Part shown: positions 8,628-16,602 of the stretch, in pieces
Layout of the letters: each line of letters begins with the position of its first letter
Numbering within the stretch: position 1 is the first letter of the stretch
Translations under genes and position numbers: made by a program
DNA from: Microbacterium sp. USTB-Y
GTDB taxonomy: Bacteria; Actinomycetota; Actinomycetes; Actinomycetales; Microbacteriaceae
Length of the DNA stretch: 64,000 nucleotides
Assembly (NCBI RefSeq): GCF_023703415.1
Contig: NZ_JAGMTU010000002.1
Coordinates: forward strand, 310,001-374,000
Direction of reading: 5' to 3'
The notes under the pieces: model-generated
Seen by the model: the letters and a program-made list of their open reading frames with translations, nothing else
Databases searched by the model: none
Told to the model about the DNA's origin: nothing

Positions 8628-9233
8628 TCAGGGCGCCAGACCGCGTGCAGCCAGTGCCTCCCCCACGGCATCGGCGTGGCGCATCGTCCGCACCAGGATC
8701 GGGAGTGCCGAACGCAGACCGAGCCGCACCCCCCTGGCGTCTTGCGCTTCACGCACGGCGTGGACGAAGCCGCCGACCACCGGCACCATCGTCAGGGTGA
8801 GCGAAAGCACGAGCGCCACGGCCTCGACGTCGACTCCCAGGGCCCGGAGAGGGCGCAGCAGCCGGACGATCGTCGCCATGAGCGCGCTCGTCCGGGTGGT
8901 GCGGGTGAGCAGCTCCGCCAGCAGCAGGAGGATCACGAGCCGGCCCGTGTTCACGATGGCCGCCGGAGCTCCGACGAACACGCCCAGCGCGGCGCCGAGG
9001 ATGAGGATCAGCCAGCGCAGCCGCCACCACACCGCGCCGAGCTCGCGCATCCCGAGACCGGCGAGCGGGAAGAGCAGGCTCGCGCCGGCGACGCCGACGA
9101 GGATCGGCACGATCATCGCAGGTGCCGCCGGGAGGAAGGAGATGCCGAAGGCGACGACCGCGAGAACCGCGAGCTTGACCCCGGCCGGGGTGCGATGCAG
9201 CAGTCCGGATCCGGGGCGATACAGCGAGATCAT
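8628..9233 (-). CDS. bioN: ECF transporter transmembrane subunit (EcfT/BioN)
   Basis: A 201-residue integral membrane protein with five or so hydrophobic segments. Two Ala-Arg-Gly motifs, D-A-R-G-V near residue 168 and A-A-R-G-L near 197, are the coupling-helix signatures by which EcfT grips the ATPases. It starts 10 bases after the ecfA stop and completes a bioY-ecfA-ecfT transporter. Its job is to couple ATP hydrolysis to toppling of BioY in the membrane. Only one ATPase gene is present, so the ATPase is expected to be a homodimer as in BioMNY. Confidence 0.9.
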   Translation of the reverse strand: MISLYRPGSGLLHRTPAGVKLAVLAVVAFGISFLPAAPAMIVPILVGVAGASLLFPLAGLGMRELGAVWWRLRWLILILGAALGVFVGAPAAIVNTGRLVILLLLAELLTRTTRTSALMATIVRLLRPLRALGVDVEAVALVLSLTLTMVPVVGGFVHAVREAQDARGVRLGLRSALPILVRTMRHADAVGEALAARGLAP

Positions 9234-9243
9234 GACGACGCTC

Positions 9244-9924
9244 TCAGCCGCACAACTGCAGGTAGTCCGCGATCACGTCGTCCGGCGCACCCTGTGCGTG
9301 AACGCGACCGCCCTCGATGAGGACGGCTTCGTCGCAGCGGCGCACCAGATCGAGGTCGTGGGTGACGAGCACGAGCGGCACCGGCAGGTCTTCGATCAGG
9401 GCGTCGCCGATGCGCCGGCTGTTGCGCAGATCGAGGCGCGTGGTCGGCTCATCCGCGACGACCAGTCCCGGCCGGCCGATCAGCACCGAGGCCAGCGCGA
9501 GCAGCTGCTTCTGCCCTCCGGACAGGTCGGACACGGGCGCGTCGCGCAGCGTCGCGAGCCCGCACAGATCGAGCGCCTCGTCGACCCGCGCCGTCCGCTC
9601 CTGCGCTGGGACGCCGCGCAGCGACAGCGCGAGGTCCTCGGCCGGGGTCGGCATCAGGATCTGCGCCTCGGGATCCGCGAACACGAACCCCACATGGCGC
9701 CGCACCGCCTGCACGTCGCGTGCCGGGTCGAGCCCCGCCACGCGCACCGTTCCCGAGGTCGCGACCTGCAGGCCGTTGAGCAGACGGACGAGACTGGACT
9801 TGCCGGATCCGTTCGCGCCGATCACCGCGGTCCGGCGTGCGGTCAGCCGCACCGAGACGTCGTCGAGGATCGTGCGCCCCTCCACCCCCAGCGTGACCGA
9901 GCGCAGCTCGATGTCAGGCGACAC
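9244..9924 (-). CDS. bioM: ECF transporter ATPase (EcfA/BioM)
   Basis: A 226-residue ABC ATPase. Walker A is G-A-N-G-S-G-K-S, the signature is L-S-G-G-Q-K-Q, and Walker B ends in V-A-D-E-P-T-T, followed by the H-loop V-T-H-D. I chose the GTG at 9924, which overlaps the bioY stop by 11 bases and removes a weakly conserved N-terminal extension; an ATG at 9948 is the alternative. Together with BioY and the EcfT protein it powers biotin uptake. The tight overlap implies translational coupling with bioY. Confidence 0.9.
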   Translation of the reverse strand: MSPDIELRSVTLGVEGRTILDDVSVRLTARRTAVIGANGSGKSSLVRLLNGLQVATSGTVRVAGLDPARDVQAVRRHVGFVFADPEAQILMPTPAEDLALSLRGVPAQERTARVDEALDLCGLATLRDAPVSDLSGGQKQLLALASVLIGRPGLVVADEPTTRLDLRNSRRIGDALIEDLPVPLVLVTHDLDLVRRCDEAVLIEGGRVHAQGAPDDVIADYLQLCG

Positions 9925-10483
9925 GAAGCGCCGTCCGCGCGAAGGCACGCGGATAGGCCCGCTGCAGCGCGACGCAGAGCACGGTGGCCGCGACGGCCTT
10001 GATGAGGTCTCCGGGGAGGAACACGAGGCTGGACAGCGCCGTGGGCGCCAGGGGCACGCCCGTCACGAGCGCCTGCACCGGGATCCCGAACAGATACACG
10101 ACGCCGATTCCGCCCACCACGGCGGCGACTCCCGCCCGCCACCAGGTGATGCGCCGCGTGCCCAGGATGAGGCCGATCACGACCACTCCCGCGAGCCACC
10201 CCAGGAGGTAGCCGGCGCTGGGGCCGACGAACACGCCCAGGCCGCCTCGGCCGCCGGCGAGCACGGGCAGGCCGGCCGCAGCGAGGGCGAGCACGGCGAG
10301 GACGGCGAGCGGGGCGAGGCGCGGACCGAGGATGAGCCCGGCGAGCATCACCCCGAGGGTCTGGCCGGTGATGGGCACTCCCCCGGGCAACGGGACGATC
10401 ACGAGCCCCAGAGCGATGATCAGCGCCGCGAACACGGCGATACGGGCGGCGTCGGCACCCCACGGGCGGGCGTTCGTCGTCAT
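9914..10483 (-). CDS. bioY: biotin transporter substrate-binding subunit BioY
   Basis: A 189-residue membrane protein with about six hydrophobic segments. The motif P-L-P-G-G-V-P-I-T-G-Q-T-L-G-V-M-L-A-G at residues ~28-46 is diagnostic for the BioY family S-component. The segment G-P-S-A-G-Y-L-L-G-W follows near residue 90. BioY binds biotin in the membrane. The ATG at 10483 has AAAGGGA upstream. Transcription is divergent from the TetR gene bioQ, and the shared 93-base region carries two BioQ-type operators, so expression should fall when biotin is plentiful. Confidence 0.95.
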   Translation of the reverse strand: MTTNARPWGADAARIAVFAALIIALGLVIVPLPGGVPITGQTLGVMLAGLILGPRLAPLAVLAVLALAAAGLPVLAGGRGGLGVFVGPSAGYLLGWLAGVVVIGLILGTRRITWWRAGVAAVVGGIGVVYLFGIPVQALVTGVPLAPTALSSLVFLPGDLIKAVAATVLCVALQRAYPRAFARTALRVA

Positions 10484-10535
10484 GGCGGTCCCTTTCGGAT
10501 CTGAAGTCGTGTGCTCGGCCCCTGCGGGCCAGTCC

Positions 10536-10548
10536 TGAACACTGTTCA
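10536..10548. promoter_or_regulatory. BioQ-type operator 1
   Basis: A perfect 5+3+5 palindrome TGAAC-ACT-GTTCA. It fits the TGAAC-N3-GTT(A/C)A/C motif known for corynebacterial and mycobacterial BioQ. It lies between bioY and bioQ. Confidence 0.7.
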
Positions 10549-10550
10549 CC

Positions 10551-10563
10551 TGAACGGTGTTCA
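10551..10563. promoter_or_regulatory. BioQ-type operator 2
   Basis: A second palindrome TGAAC-GGT-GTTCA, starting 15 bases after the first. It ends just before the bioQ -10 box at 10565, so a bound repressor would block the bioQ promoter and probably bioY as well. Confidence 0.7.
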
Positions 10564-10564
10564 C

Positions 10565-10570
10565 TATACT
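10565..10570 (+). promoter_or_regulatory. -10 box of bioQ, leaderless type
   Basis: TATACT followed by 6 nt and the ATG at 10577. It directly abuts operator 2. Confidence 0.55.
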
Positions 10571-10576
10571 CGGAGC

Positions 10577-11143
10577 ATGACTCCTCCGCGCACCGGTCGA
10601 CACGACCGCGAGCACATCATCGGCGTCGCGCTCGAGCTGCTGGACCGTTACGGGCTGCCCGATCTGACCATGCGCCGCCTCGCGACCGAGCTCGACGTGC
10701 AGGCGAGCGCCTTGTACTGGCACTTCGACAGCAAGCAGGACCTGCTCGCCGCCGTCTCCGATCGCATCCTCGCGCGCATCCCCGAACCCGCCGAGGGCGA
10801 GCCGCTGATCGACGCGGCGCGGGCGGTGCGCGATGCGCTCCTCGCCCATCGCGACGGCGCAGAGATCGTGATCAGCTCGGCGGCGCTGCGCCCCGGTCGT
10901 TCGCGGGCGCAGGACGTGCTGCTGCGTGCGCTGCCGTCGCATCTCGACGACCCCGACCTCGCGGCCACCGCGGTGCTGCAGTTCGTGCTGGGGCACACGA
11001 CGCTCGTCCAGCAGCGCATGCACGGCGAGAGCTACGGGGCAGCCCGCACGACGGAGGTGCTCGACGACGACGCGCGGGACGCCGCCGTCTTCGCGACCGG
11101 GATCGCCCTGTTCAGCCTCGGGGCGGCTCCGGCGCTGCACTGA
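10577..11143 (+). CDS. bioQ: TetR-family regulator, BioQ-like
   Basis: A 188-residue TetR regulator. The N-terminal HTH spans about residues 8-55, with the recognition stretch D-V-Q-A-S-A-L-Y-W-H-F-D-S-K near residue 40. The C-terminal ~130 residues form the ligand domain. The name BioQ rests on context: it is divergent from bioY with twin TGAACN3GTTCA operators, the motif known for BioQ repressors of biotin genes. The ATG at 10577 is preferred over an upstream in-frame start at 10511, which would place the operators inside the gene. BioQ is thought to sense biotin status indirectly; that part is family knowledge. Its 3' end overlaps the convergent MFS gene by 32 bases. Confidence 0.82.
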   Translation: MTPPRTGRHDREHIIGVALELLDRYGLPDLTMRRLATELDVQASALYWHFDSKQDLLAAVSDRILARIPEPAEGEPLIDAARAVRDALLAHRDGAEIVISSAALRPGRSRAQDVLLRALPSHLDDPDLAATAVLQFVLGHTTLVQQRMHGESYGAARTTEVLDDDARDAAVFATGIALFSLGAAPALH

Positions 11144-12560
11144 CGGTCGCTGGACGGGGACCGTCTCCGATCCGGGAGCCCGGGATCGCCGCGAGCAGCA
11201 GCACGACGGACGCGAGAGCGAACACGGCGGGGAAGCCGGAGCCGGTGATCGGCAGAGCGAAGAACAGCAGCCCTGCGACCGCGATGGTCACGGCCGACCC
11301 CGTGGAGTCGGAGATCGACAATGCTGAGGAGTTGAACCCTTCGTCCGAGGGCGTCGAGTACGCCAGCATCAGCACGTTGAGGCGCGGGTAGACCAGTCCC
11401 ATCGCGCCGCCGGCGATCCCCCACAGCACGACGACGGCCCAGGGCATCGTCGCCGTCGCCGCGACCAGGACCAGGCCGATGAGGGCGACGAGCAATCCTG
11501 CCGTGGAGATGAGCACCGTGCGGCGGCTGCCGAGGCGGTCGCCGTACTTCCCCTGCACGGCCGACGCGGAGGACCACGCGAGGGCCGCCGCAGTGAGCGA
11601 GAGGCCGGCGATGGTCGGCGTGAAGTCGAAGCGCTCCATGAGCATCTTCGGGACGTAGGTCTCCGCCGCGAAGAACGCCCCTGCGATCAGGCCGCGCATC
11701 AGGATCACGCTCGGCAGGCGCGGTGCCGCGCGCAGTGTCCCCCTCGGGAGCAGCGGCCGGATCGAGAGCACGATGACGAGCACGGATCCGAGGGCGAGCG
11801 GCCATCCGAACGGCGCCGGCGCCTCGGCCGCGAACCCGACCGCGACGGCGGCGATCGCGACCACGACGGCGAGCAGGATGCGGCGCGCGATCCCGCCGGT
11901 CGTGGTGCCGGACCGGGCGTCGCCCTCCACCGCGGCCGGTTCAGTGCCCGCACCGTTCTGCGGATGGGCGTCGAGGTCGACCGCGCGGAGCTTCACCGCG
12001 ACGAGCGCGAAGGCGACCGCGGTCAGCACGGCGACGCCGAGGAAGGTCCAGCGCCAGTGCAGGAACTGCGCGACCGCGCCGGCAAGGAAGGGCCCGATCA
12101 TCGACGGGACCACCCAGGCGGCGGCGAAGGCGGCGAAGATCCCTCCGTGGAGGTGGGGCGGGTACACGCGCGCGACGACCACATACAGGGCGACGACCTG
12201 GCCGCCGGCCCCGAGCCCCTGGATGAGGCGTCCGAGGATCAGCACGTACATGTCCGTCGCGATCCCGGCGATGAGCAGGCCGACGATGAACAGCACGACC
12301 GCGGTGTACAGCGGCGCCCGGGGTCCCGATCGGTCGCTCCACGCTCCCGCGGAGACCATGCCGATCACGCCGGTCGCCAGCGTCCCGGCGAAGGCGACCG
12401 CGTAGAGCGCCTCGCCGTGCAGGTCGGCGGCGACCAGTGGCATGACCGTGGTCACCGCCAGCGCCTCGATCGCTCCGAGGAAGATCAGCACGACGGAGCC
12501 GACGGTGATCCCCAGGCGATCCCGGTCCCAGATCGTCGCCGCAGCCGCGGCCGCCGTCAC
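11112..12560 (-). CDS. MFS transporter (drug:H+ antiporter-like)
   Basis: A 482-residue membrane protein with about twelve to fourteen hydrophobic segments. Motif A G-A-W-S-D-R-S-G-P-R lies near residue 72 between helices 2 and 3. The sequence G-R-L-I-Q-G-L-G-A-G-G-Q near residue 110 fits motif B of the drug:H+ antiporter-2 family. The central cytoplasmic loop (~190-225) is Ala/Gly-rich. The GTG start at 12560 overlaps the patB stop by four bases (GTGA), so the exporter is cotranscribed with the C-S lyase. The substrate is unknown; export of a thiol or amino acid product of the lyase is a guess. Confidence 0.85.
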   Translation of the reverse strand: MTAAAAAATIWDRDRLGITVGSVVLIFLGAIEALAVTTVMPLVAADLHGEALYAVAFAGTLATGVIGMVSAGAWSDRSGPRAPLYTAVVLFIVGLLIAGIATDMYVLILGRLIQGLGAGGQVVALYVVVARVYPPHLHGGIFAAFAAAWVVPSMIGPFLAGAVAQFLHWRWTFLGVAVLTAVAFALVAVKLRAVDLDAHPQNGAGTEPAAVEGDARSGTTTGGIARRILLAVVVAIAAVAVGFAAEAPAPFGWPLALGSVLVIVLSIRPLLPRGTLRAAPRLPSVILMRGLIAGAFFAAETYVPKMLMERFDFTPTIAGLSLTAAALAWSSASAVQGKYGDRLGSRRTVLISTAGLLVALIGLVLVAATATMPWAVVVLWGIAGGAMGLVYPRLNVLMLAYSTPSDEGFNSSALSISDSTGSAVTIAVAGLLFFALPITGSGFPAVFALASVVLLLAAIPGSRIGDGPRPATVSAAPEPPRG

Positions 12561-13726
12561 CGACGCACCAGGGCAGCGATGCGGAGCACGGCCTCGGTGA
12601 GCACCTCCGGGGAGCATCCCAGATTGATGCGCACGTGGCCTCGTCCCTCTTCGCCGAACGTCGGTCCGCGGTTGAGCGCCACACGGGCCTCCCGGAGGAT
12701 CCGCCCGGCGGGATCATCGCCCCAGCCGAGGTCCCTGAGGTCGACCCAGGCGAGATAGCCGGCATCGGGAAGACGGTACCCCGCCTCCGGCAGGTGCTCG
12801 GCGAGCAGCCGCCCGAGGAGTCGCCGGTTGTCATCGAGCGCCACCAGCAGCGCATCCAGCCACGCGTCGCTCTCCGGCGCCCAGGCGGCCACCGCCGCCA
12901 ACGCGCCGAACAGGCCCGTGCGCCACTCGACCTCGGGCGGGAGCCCGCGGACGACCGCCGCCGTCTTCTCGCTCGCCGTCACCATGACCGCGCACTTGAG
13001 ACCCGCGAGGTTGTACGCCTTGCTCGCGCTCGTGACCGTGTAGCCGATCTCCGCCGCGACCGGCGAGGCGGCCAGGAAGGGCGTGTAGTCGATGCCCGGC
13101 TGCACGAGCGGGGCATGGATCTCATCGCTCACGACGACCGCTCCGTGCGCGGCGGCGAGCTCGGCGAGGCGTGCCAGTACCGCTCTGCTGTGCACGGTGC
13201 CGGTCGGGTTGTGCGGGTTGCAGAGCAGCACGGCGCGCGCGCCGCGGGCCAGGGCCCGCTCGATCGCCGCCAGATCCAAGACCCAGGATCCGTCGACATC
13301 GACGAGGGGAACGCGCTCGGCGACGCCGCCGGCCTCTTCCACGCAGTCGAAGAAGGGCGGGTAGACGGGCGGCGCGACGATCACGCGGTCGCCCGGGGCG
13401 AGCACGGCCCGCAGGATCTCGACGACGCCCATCATCACGTCGCAGGTGGAGCGGATCCGCTCGGGCTGCACGGTCCAGCCGAAACGGCGCTCCGCGTAGG
13501 CCGCGAAGGCGGAGCGGATCCCGGGGTCCGGCGGCGTGTAGCCCGTGTCCCCCAGTTCCACCGCGGTGCGCAGCCGTGCCGTGATCGCGTCCGCGAGGGG
13601 GAAGTCCGTCTCGGCGACGAACAACGGGAGCACGTCCTCCGGGTAGGTGCGCCACTTGGTGCTGGTGCGGCGGCGGAGCTGATCGAGCGGCAGGGCGCGC
13701 AGTGCGGTACGGGCGGCGGTGGTCAC
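12557..13726 (-). CDS. PatB/MalY-type PLP-dependent C-S lyase
   Basis: A 389-residue fold-type I aminotransferase-family protein. Early 'R-R-T-S-T-K-W' and 'V-A-E-T-D-F' and the 'G-Y-T-P-P' segment are typical for the MalY/PatB group (cystathionine beta-lyase). The PLP lysine is in S-A-S-K-A-Y-N-L-A-G-L-K near residue 235, the N-P-H-N-P-T-G motif is near 175, and the final arginine is in H-V-R-I-N-L-G. Reaction: cleavage of cystathionine or similar S-conjugates to a thiol, pyruvate and ammonia. The GTG start sits 6 nt after a TAGGCT box. Confidence 0.88.
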   Translation of the reverse strand: MTTAARTALRALPLDQLRRRTSTKWRTYPEDVLPLFVAETDFPLADAITARLRTAVELGDTGYTPPDPGIRSAFAAYAERRFGWTVQPERIRSTCDVMMGVVEILRAVLAPGDRVIVAPPVYPPFFDCVEEAGGVAERVPLVDVDGSWVLDLAAIERALARGARAVLLCNPHNPTGTVHSRAVLARLAELAAAHGAVVVSDEIHAPLVQPGIDYTPFLAASPVAAEIGYTVTSASKAYNLAGLKCAVMVTASEKTAAVVRGLPPEVEWRTGLFGALAAVAAWAPESDAWLDALLVALDDNRRLLGRLLAEHLPEAGYRLPDAGYLAWVDLRDLGWGDDPAGRILREARVALNRGPTFGEEGRGHVRINLGCSPEVLTEAVLRIAALVRR

Positions 13727-13732
13727 CCTCCG

Positions 13733-13738
13733 AGCCTA
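13733..13738 (-). promoter_or_regulatory. -10 box of patB-type lyase, leaderless type
   Basis: TAGGCT on the minus strand, then 6 nt (CGGAGG) and the GTG at 13726. The CGGAGG touches the start codon, too close to serve as a Shine-Dalgarno. Confidence 0.45.
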
Positions 13739-13824
13739 TCGACGCCGCAACGGCGAGCGGGCAGCCCGCGTCACACGGCGTCAGACCTCGGATGCAGGCA
13801 GTCCTCGTGCGGCGTGGCGGCCCG

Positions 13825-13873
13825 ACACGACGACGGCCCGGCGCCGTGTTGCAGCGTCGAGCCGTCGTCGTGT
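13825..13873 (-). terminator. hairpin terminator of the suf operon
   Basis: Perfect 13-base arms ACACGACGACGGC (13825-13837) and GCCGTCGTCGTGT (13861-13873) with a 23-nt loop, starting 12 bases past the sufT stop. No long T-run, as is usual in high-GC actinobacteria. Confidence 0.6.
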
Positions 13874-13884
13874 GCGTCTACAGG

Positions 13885-14214
13885 TCAGATCGCGAAGCCG
13901 AGGGCGCGCATCTGGTCGCGCCCGTCGTCGGTGATCCGCTCGGGGCCCCACGGCGGCATCCACACCCAGTTGATGCGGAAGCGGTCGACGACGTCGTCCA
14001 GCGCCTGACCGGTCTGCTCCTCGAGCACGTCGGTCAGCGGGCACCCGGCGCTCGTGAGCGTCATGTGGATGACGAGGGCGTCGTTCTCCTCGTCCCAGGA
14101 GAGGTCGTAGATGAGGCCGAGGTCGACGACGTTGATCCCGAGCTCGGGATCAACGACGTCCTTGAGCGCCTCGGTGACCTCGTCGTACTTCTCTCCGGTC
14201 AGCGTTGCCGTCAT
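13885..14214 (-). CDS. sufT: SufT / MIP18-family Fe-S assembly factor
   Basis: A 109-residue protein of the DUF59/MIP18 family. The motif D-V-V-D-P-E-L-G-I-N-V-V-D-L-G-L at residues ~18-33 and the T-S-A-G-C-P segment with the conserved cysteine near residue 57 identify it. SufT-type proteins help mature iron-sulfur proteins. It is the last gene of the suf operon, 10 bases after sufC. A TAGGCT box overlapping the sufC stop lies 7 nt before the ATG, so an extra internal leaderless promoter is possible. Confidence 0.9.
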   Translation of the reverse strand: MTATLTGEKYDEVTEALKDVVDPELGINVVDLGLIYDLSWDEENDALVIHMTLTSAGCPLTDVLEEQTGQALDDVVDRFRINWVWMPPWGPERITDDGRDQMRALGFAI

Positions 14215-14221
14215 GGCTTCC

Positions 14222-14227
14222 AGCCTA
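14222..14227 (-). promoter_or_regulatory. possible internal -10 box before sufT
   Basis: TAGGCT on the minus strand 7 nt before the sufT ATG. Its TAG is the sufC stop codon, so the match may be chance. Confidence 0.25.
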
Positions 14228-14995
14228 CGCTTCGATGGGAGCGCTGGGGTCGAGGAACCGGTCGTACCCCTCGTCCTCGAGACGGTCGGCGAGCTCCGCG
14301 CCGCCCTCCTCGACGATCTTGCCCGCGACGACCACGTGCACGTAGTCGGGGCGGATGTAGCGCAGGATCCGGGTGTAGTGCGTGATGAGCAGCACTCCGA
14401 GGTTCGTGTGCTCCTTGGCGCGGTTGACGCCCTCCGAAACGATCTTCAGCGCGTCGACGTCGAGGCCGGAGTCGGTCTCGTCCAGCACGGCGATCTTCGG
14501 CTTGAGCACCTCGAGCTGGAGGATCTCGTGACGCTTCTTCTCTCCGCCGGAGAAGCCCTCGTTGACGTTGCGCTGCGCGAACTTCGGGTCCATGCGCAGC
14601 TTCGCCATGGACTCCTTGACGTCCTTGGTCCACTGACGGATCGAGGGCGCCTCGCCGTCCAGCGCGGTCTTGGCCGTGCGCAGGAAGTTCGTGACGGTGA
14701 CGCCGGGGATCTCCACCGGGTACTGCATCGCGAGGAAGAGACCGGCGCGGGCGCGCTCGTCGACGCTCATCGCGAGGACGTCCTCGCCGTCGAGCGTGAT
14801 GGTGCCGCCCGTGACGGTGTACTTCGGGTGGCCCGCGATCGTGTAGGCGAGGGTCGACTTGCCGGAGCCGTTCGGGCCCATGATCGCGTGGGTCTCGCCC
14901 GTGCGCATGGTGAGGGTGATGCCGTTGAGGATCGGCGTGGTTCCCGCCTCGGTCTCGACGGTGACGTGCAGATCGGTGATCTCCAGGACAGACAT
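14225..14995 (-). CDS. sufC: Fe-S cluster assembly ATPase SufC
   Basis: A 256-residue ABC-type ATPase. Walker A is G-P-N-G-S-G-K-S (residues ~37-44). The signature F-S-G-G-E-K-K-R and the Walker B/D-loop L-D-E-T-D-S-G-L-D-V-D-A-L are specific to SufC, where the usual E-P is E-T. SufC binds SufB and SufD and drives cluster building on that scaffold. The ATG at 14995 has AAGGA upstream; the longer in-frame reading into the ferredoxin gene is rejected. It follows the ferredoxin gene by about 70 bases. Confidence 0.96.
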   Translation of the reverse strand: MSVLEITDLHVTVETEAGTTPILNGITLTMRTGETHAIMGPNGSGKSTLAYTIAGHPKYTVTGGTITLDGEDVLAMSVDERARAGLFLAMQYPVEIPGVTVTNFLRTAKTALDGEAPSIRQWTKDVKESMAKLRMDPKFAQRNVNEGFSGGEKKRHEILQLEVLKPKIAVLDETDSGLDVDALKIVSEGVNRAKEHTNLGVLLITHYTRILRYIRPDYVHVVVAGKIVEEGGAELADRLEDEGYDRFLDPSAPIEA

Positions 14996-15066
14996 GGATG
15001 ATTCCTTCGTGGTTTTCGTGAAGCTTCGTGTGGATGCCGCGCGCGGCCTCGTGCTCGGGCACGGGC

Positions 15067-15402
15067 TCAGAGAGCGCTGACGTCCTTCGTGACGGCGGGG
15101 TCGATCATGAGGTCGTCTCCGACGATCTCCGTGACATAGACCGGGACGGGCTCGTAGGCCGGCAGGTTCAGCGGCTTGCCGGAGCACAGCGAGAAGGCCG
15201 ATCCATGGGCCCAGCACTCGAGCGTCTTGCCCTCGACGAACCCTTCCGACAGCGAGATGTCGCCGTGCGTGCAGGTGTCGCCGATCGCGTGGATCTCGCC
15301 CTCGGAGTCGAGCACGACCGCGATCGGCACGCCGTCGAGCTCGACGCGCAGCGGAGTGTCCTCCTGCAGCTCGCTCACCGCGCATGCCCGCTGCGCGGTC
15401 AC
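15067..15402 (-). CDS. Rieske-type [2Fe-2S] ferredoxin of the suf operon
   Basis: A 111-residue Rieske-fold protein. The cluster ligands are C-T-H-G-D near residue 42 and C-W-A-H-G-S near residue 60, the C-x-H ... C-x-x-H pattern of bacterial Rieske ferredoxins. It is often annotated 'non-heme iron oxygenase ferredoxin subunit', but here it sits between sufD and sufC. It probably supplies electrons or serves as a target in cluster assembly (inference). The GTG start overlaps the sufD stop (GTGA), so the two are translationally coupled. Confidence 0.9.
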   Translation of the reverse strand: MTAQRACAVSELQEDTPLRVELDGVPIAVVLDSEGEIHAIGDTCTHGDISLSEGFVEGKTLECWAHGSAFSLCSGKPLNLPAYEPVPVYVTEIVGDDLMIDPAVTKDVSAL

Positions 15403-16601
15403 GCGTTCACCGCCTGCAGCTCGAGCTCGATCGCGGCGAGGAGCTCCTCCTCCAGGGAGGGAAGGCCCAGTCGCTGCACGATGTCGCTGAGGAAGCCGAG
15501 CACGACGAGACGGCGCGCTTCCTCCTCCGTGATGCCTCGAGCCTGGAGGTAGAACAGCTGCTCGTCGTCGAAGCGCCCGGTGGCGCTGGCGTGACCGGCC
15601 CCGAGGATGTCGCCGGTCTCGATCTCCAGGTTCGGGATCGAGTCGGCGCGCGCGCCCTCGGTGAGCACCAGGTTGCGGTTGGCCTCGTAGGAGTCGGTTC
15701 CGGTGGCATCCGGACCGATCAGGACGTCGCCGATCCACACGCTGTGTGCGCTCTCGCCCTGGAGCGCGCCCTTGTACAGCACGTCGCCGACCGTGTGCGC
15801 GCCCTTGTGGTGCAGGTAGACCTGGCTCTCCAGGTGCTGACCGGCGTCGGCGTAGGACAGTCCGTAGAGCCGGGCCTCGGAGCCGGATCCGGAGAGCTCC
15901 ACATTCGGGTTCACGCGCACGATGCCGCCGCCGAAGCTCACCACGAAGTGCGTGAGCGACGCGTCGCGATCGACGCGGGCCTGGTGGGCGGCCGCGTGGA
16001 TCGCCTCATCGGCCCAGCGCTGCACGCTGACGACCGTGAGCTGCGACCCGTCCCGGGCGATGATCTCCACGTTCTGCGCGTACTGCGCCGCGCCGTGGTG
16101 GTCGAGGACCACCGTGGCGCGGGAGTTCGGCATCGCCTCGATGAGGATCTGACCGAACGCGCGCTTGCCCGCGTCCGTGCCGTCGACGCGGAGGACGATC
16201 GGCGCGTCGATCTCGCCGTCCTGCGGGATGCGCACGTGCAGGCCGCGGCGGGCGTGCTTCCAGGCCAGGGCGCTCGGCAGATCCTCCGGACGGAAGAACT
16301 CGCCGTAGGCGTCGGTCTCATCCGGCACGAGGAAGGCCTCGACGTCGTCGAGATCGATCGACAGCGCCGAGTCGTCACCGGCCTCGTCGGTCAGCAGCCC
16401 GGCGAGCTGAGCCACCGGCGTGTGCTTCCAGTTGACCTCGCGCCCCGTGGGGGTGCCGAAGTCGGCCGGGTCGAACGAAGACGGCCGTTCCGAACGGGTC
16501 TGCACCGGGACGGTCTTGTCCGCGGCGAAGACCTGGGCGGCCGGGTCGATGTGGGCGTGCGTGTCCTGCGCCTCGACGGGCGCGGCAGTGGGGGCCGTCA
16601 T
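15399..16601 (-). CDS. sufD: Fe-S cluster assembly protein SufD
   Basis: A 400-residue scaffold partner of SufB. The C-terminal half shows the SufB/D beta-helix core, with H-H-x-G-A near residue 195 and the closing stretch A-T-G-R-F-D-D-E-Q-L-F-Y-L-Q-A-R-G-I that is diagnostic of the family. SufD forms a heterodimer with SufB and recruits SufC. It begins one base after the sufB stop region and ends overlapping the ferredoxin start, so the operon is compact. Confidence 0.95.
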   Translation of the reverse strand: MTAPTAAPVEAQDTHAHIDPAAQVFAADKTVPVQTRSERPSSFDPADFGTPTGREVNWKHTPVAQLAGLLTDEAGDDSALSIDLDDVEAFLVPDETDAYGEFFRPEDLPSALAWKHARRGLHVRIPQDGEIDAPIVLRVDGTDAGKRAFGQILIEAMPNSRATVVLDHHGAAQYAQNVEIIARDGSQLTVVSVQRWADEAIHAAAHQARVDRDASLTHFVVSFGGGIVRVNPNVELSGSGSEARLYGLSYADAGQHLESQVYLHHKGAHTVGDVLYKGALQGESAHSVWIGDVLIGPDATGTDSYEANRNLVLTEGARADSIPNLEIETGDILGAGHASATGRFDDEQLFYLQARGITEEEARRLVVLGFLSDIVQRLGLPSLEEELLAAIELELQAVNA

Positions 16602-16602
16602 C

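Noticed and set aside
7030-10002. 990-codon plus-strand frame antisense to the ABC-F and ECF genes
   Set aside because: Composition of a shadow frame (Arg/His/Val-rich), with real genes of known families on the other strand throughout.
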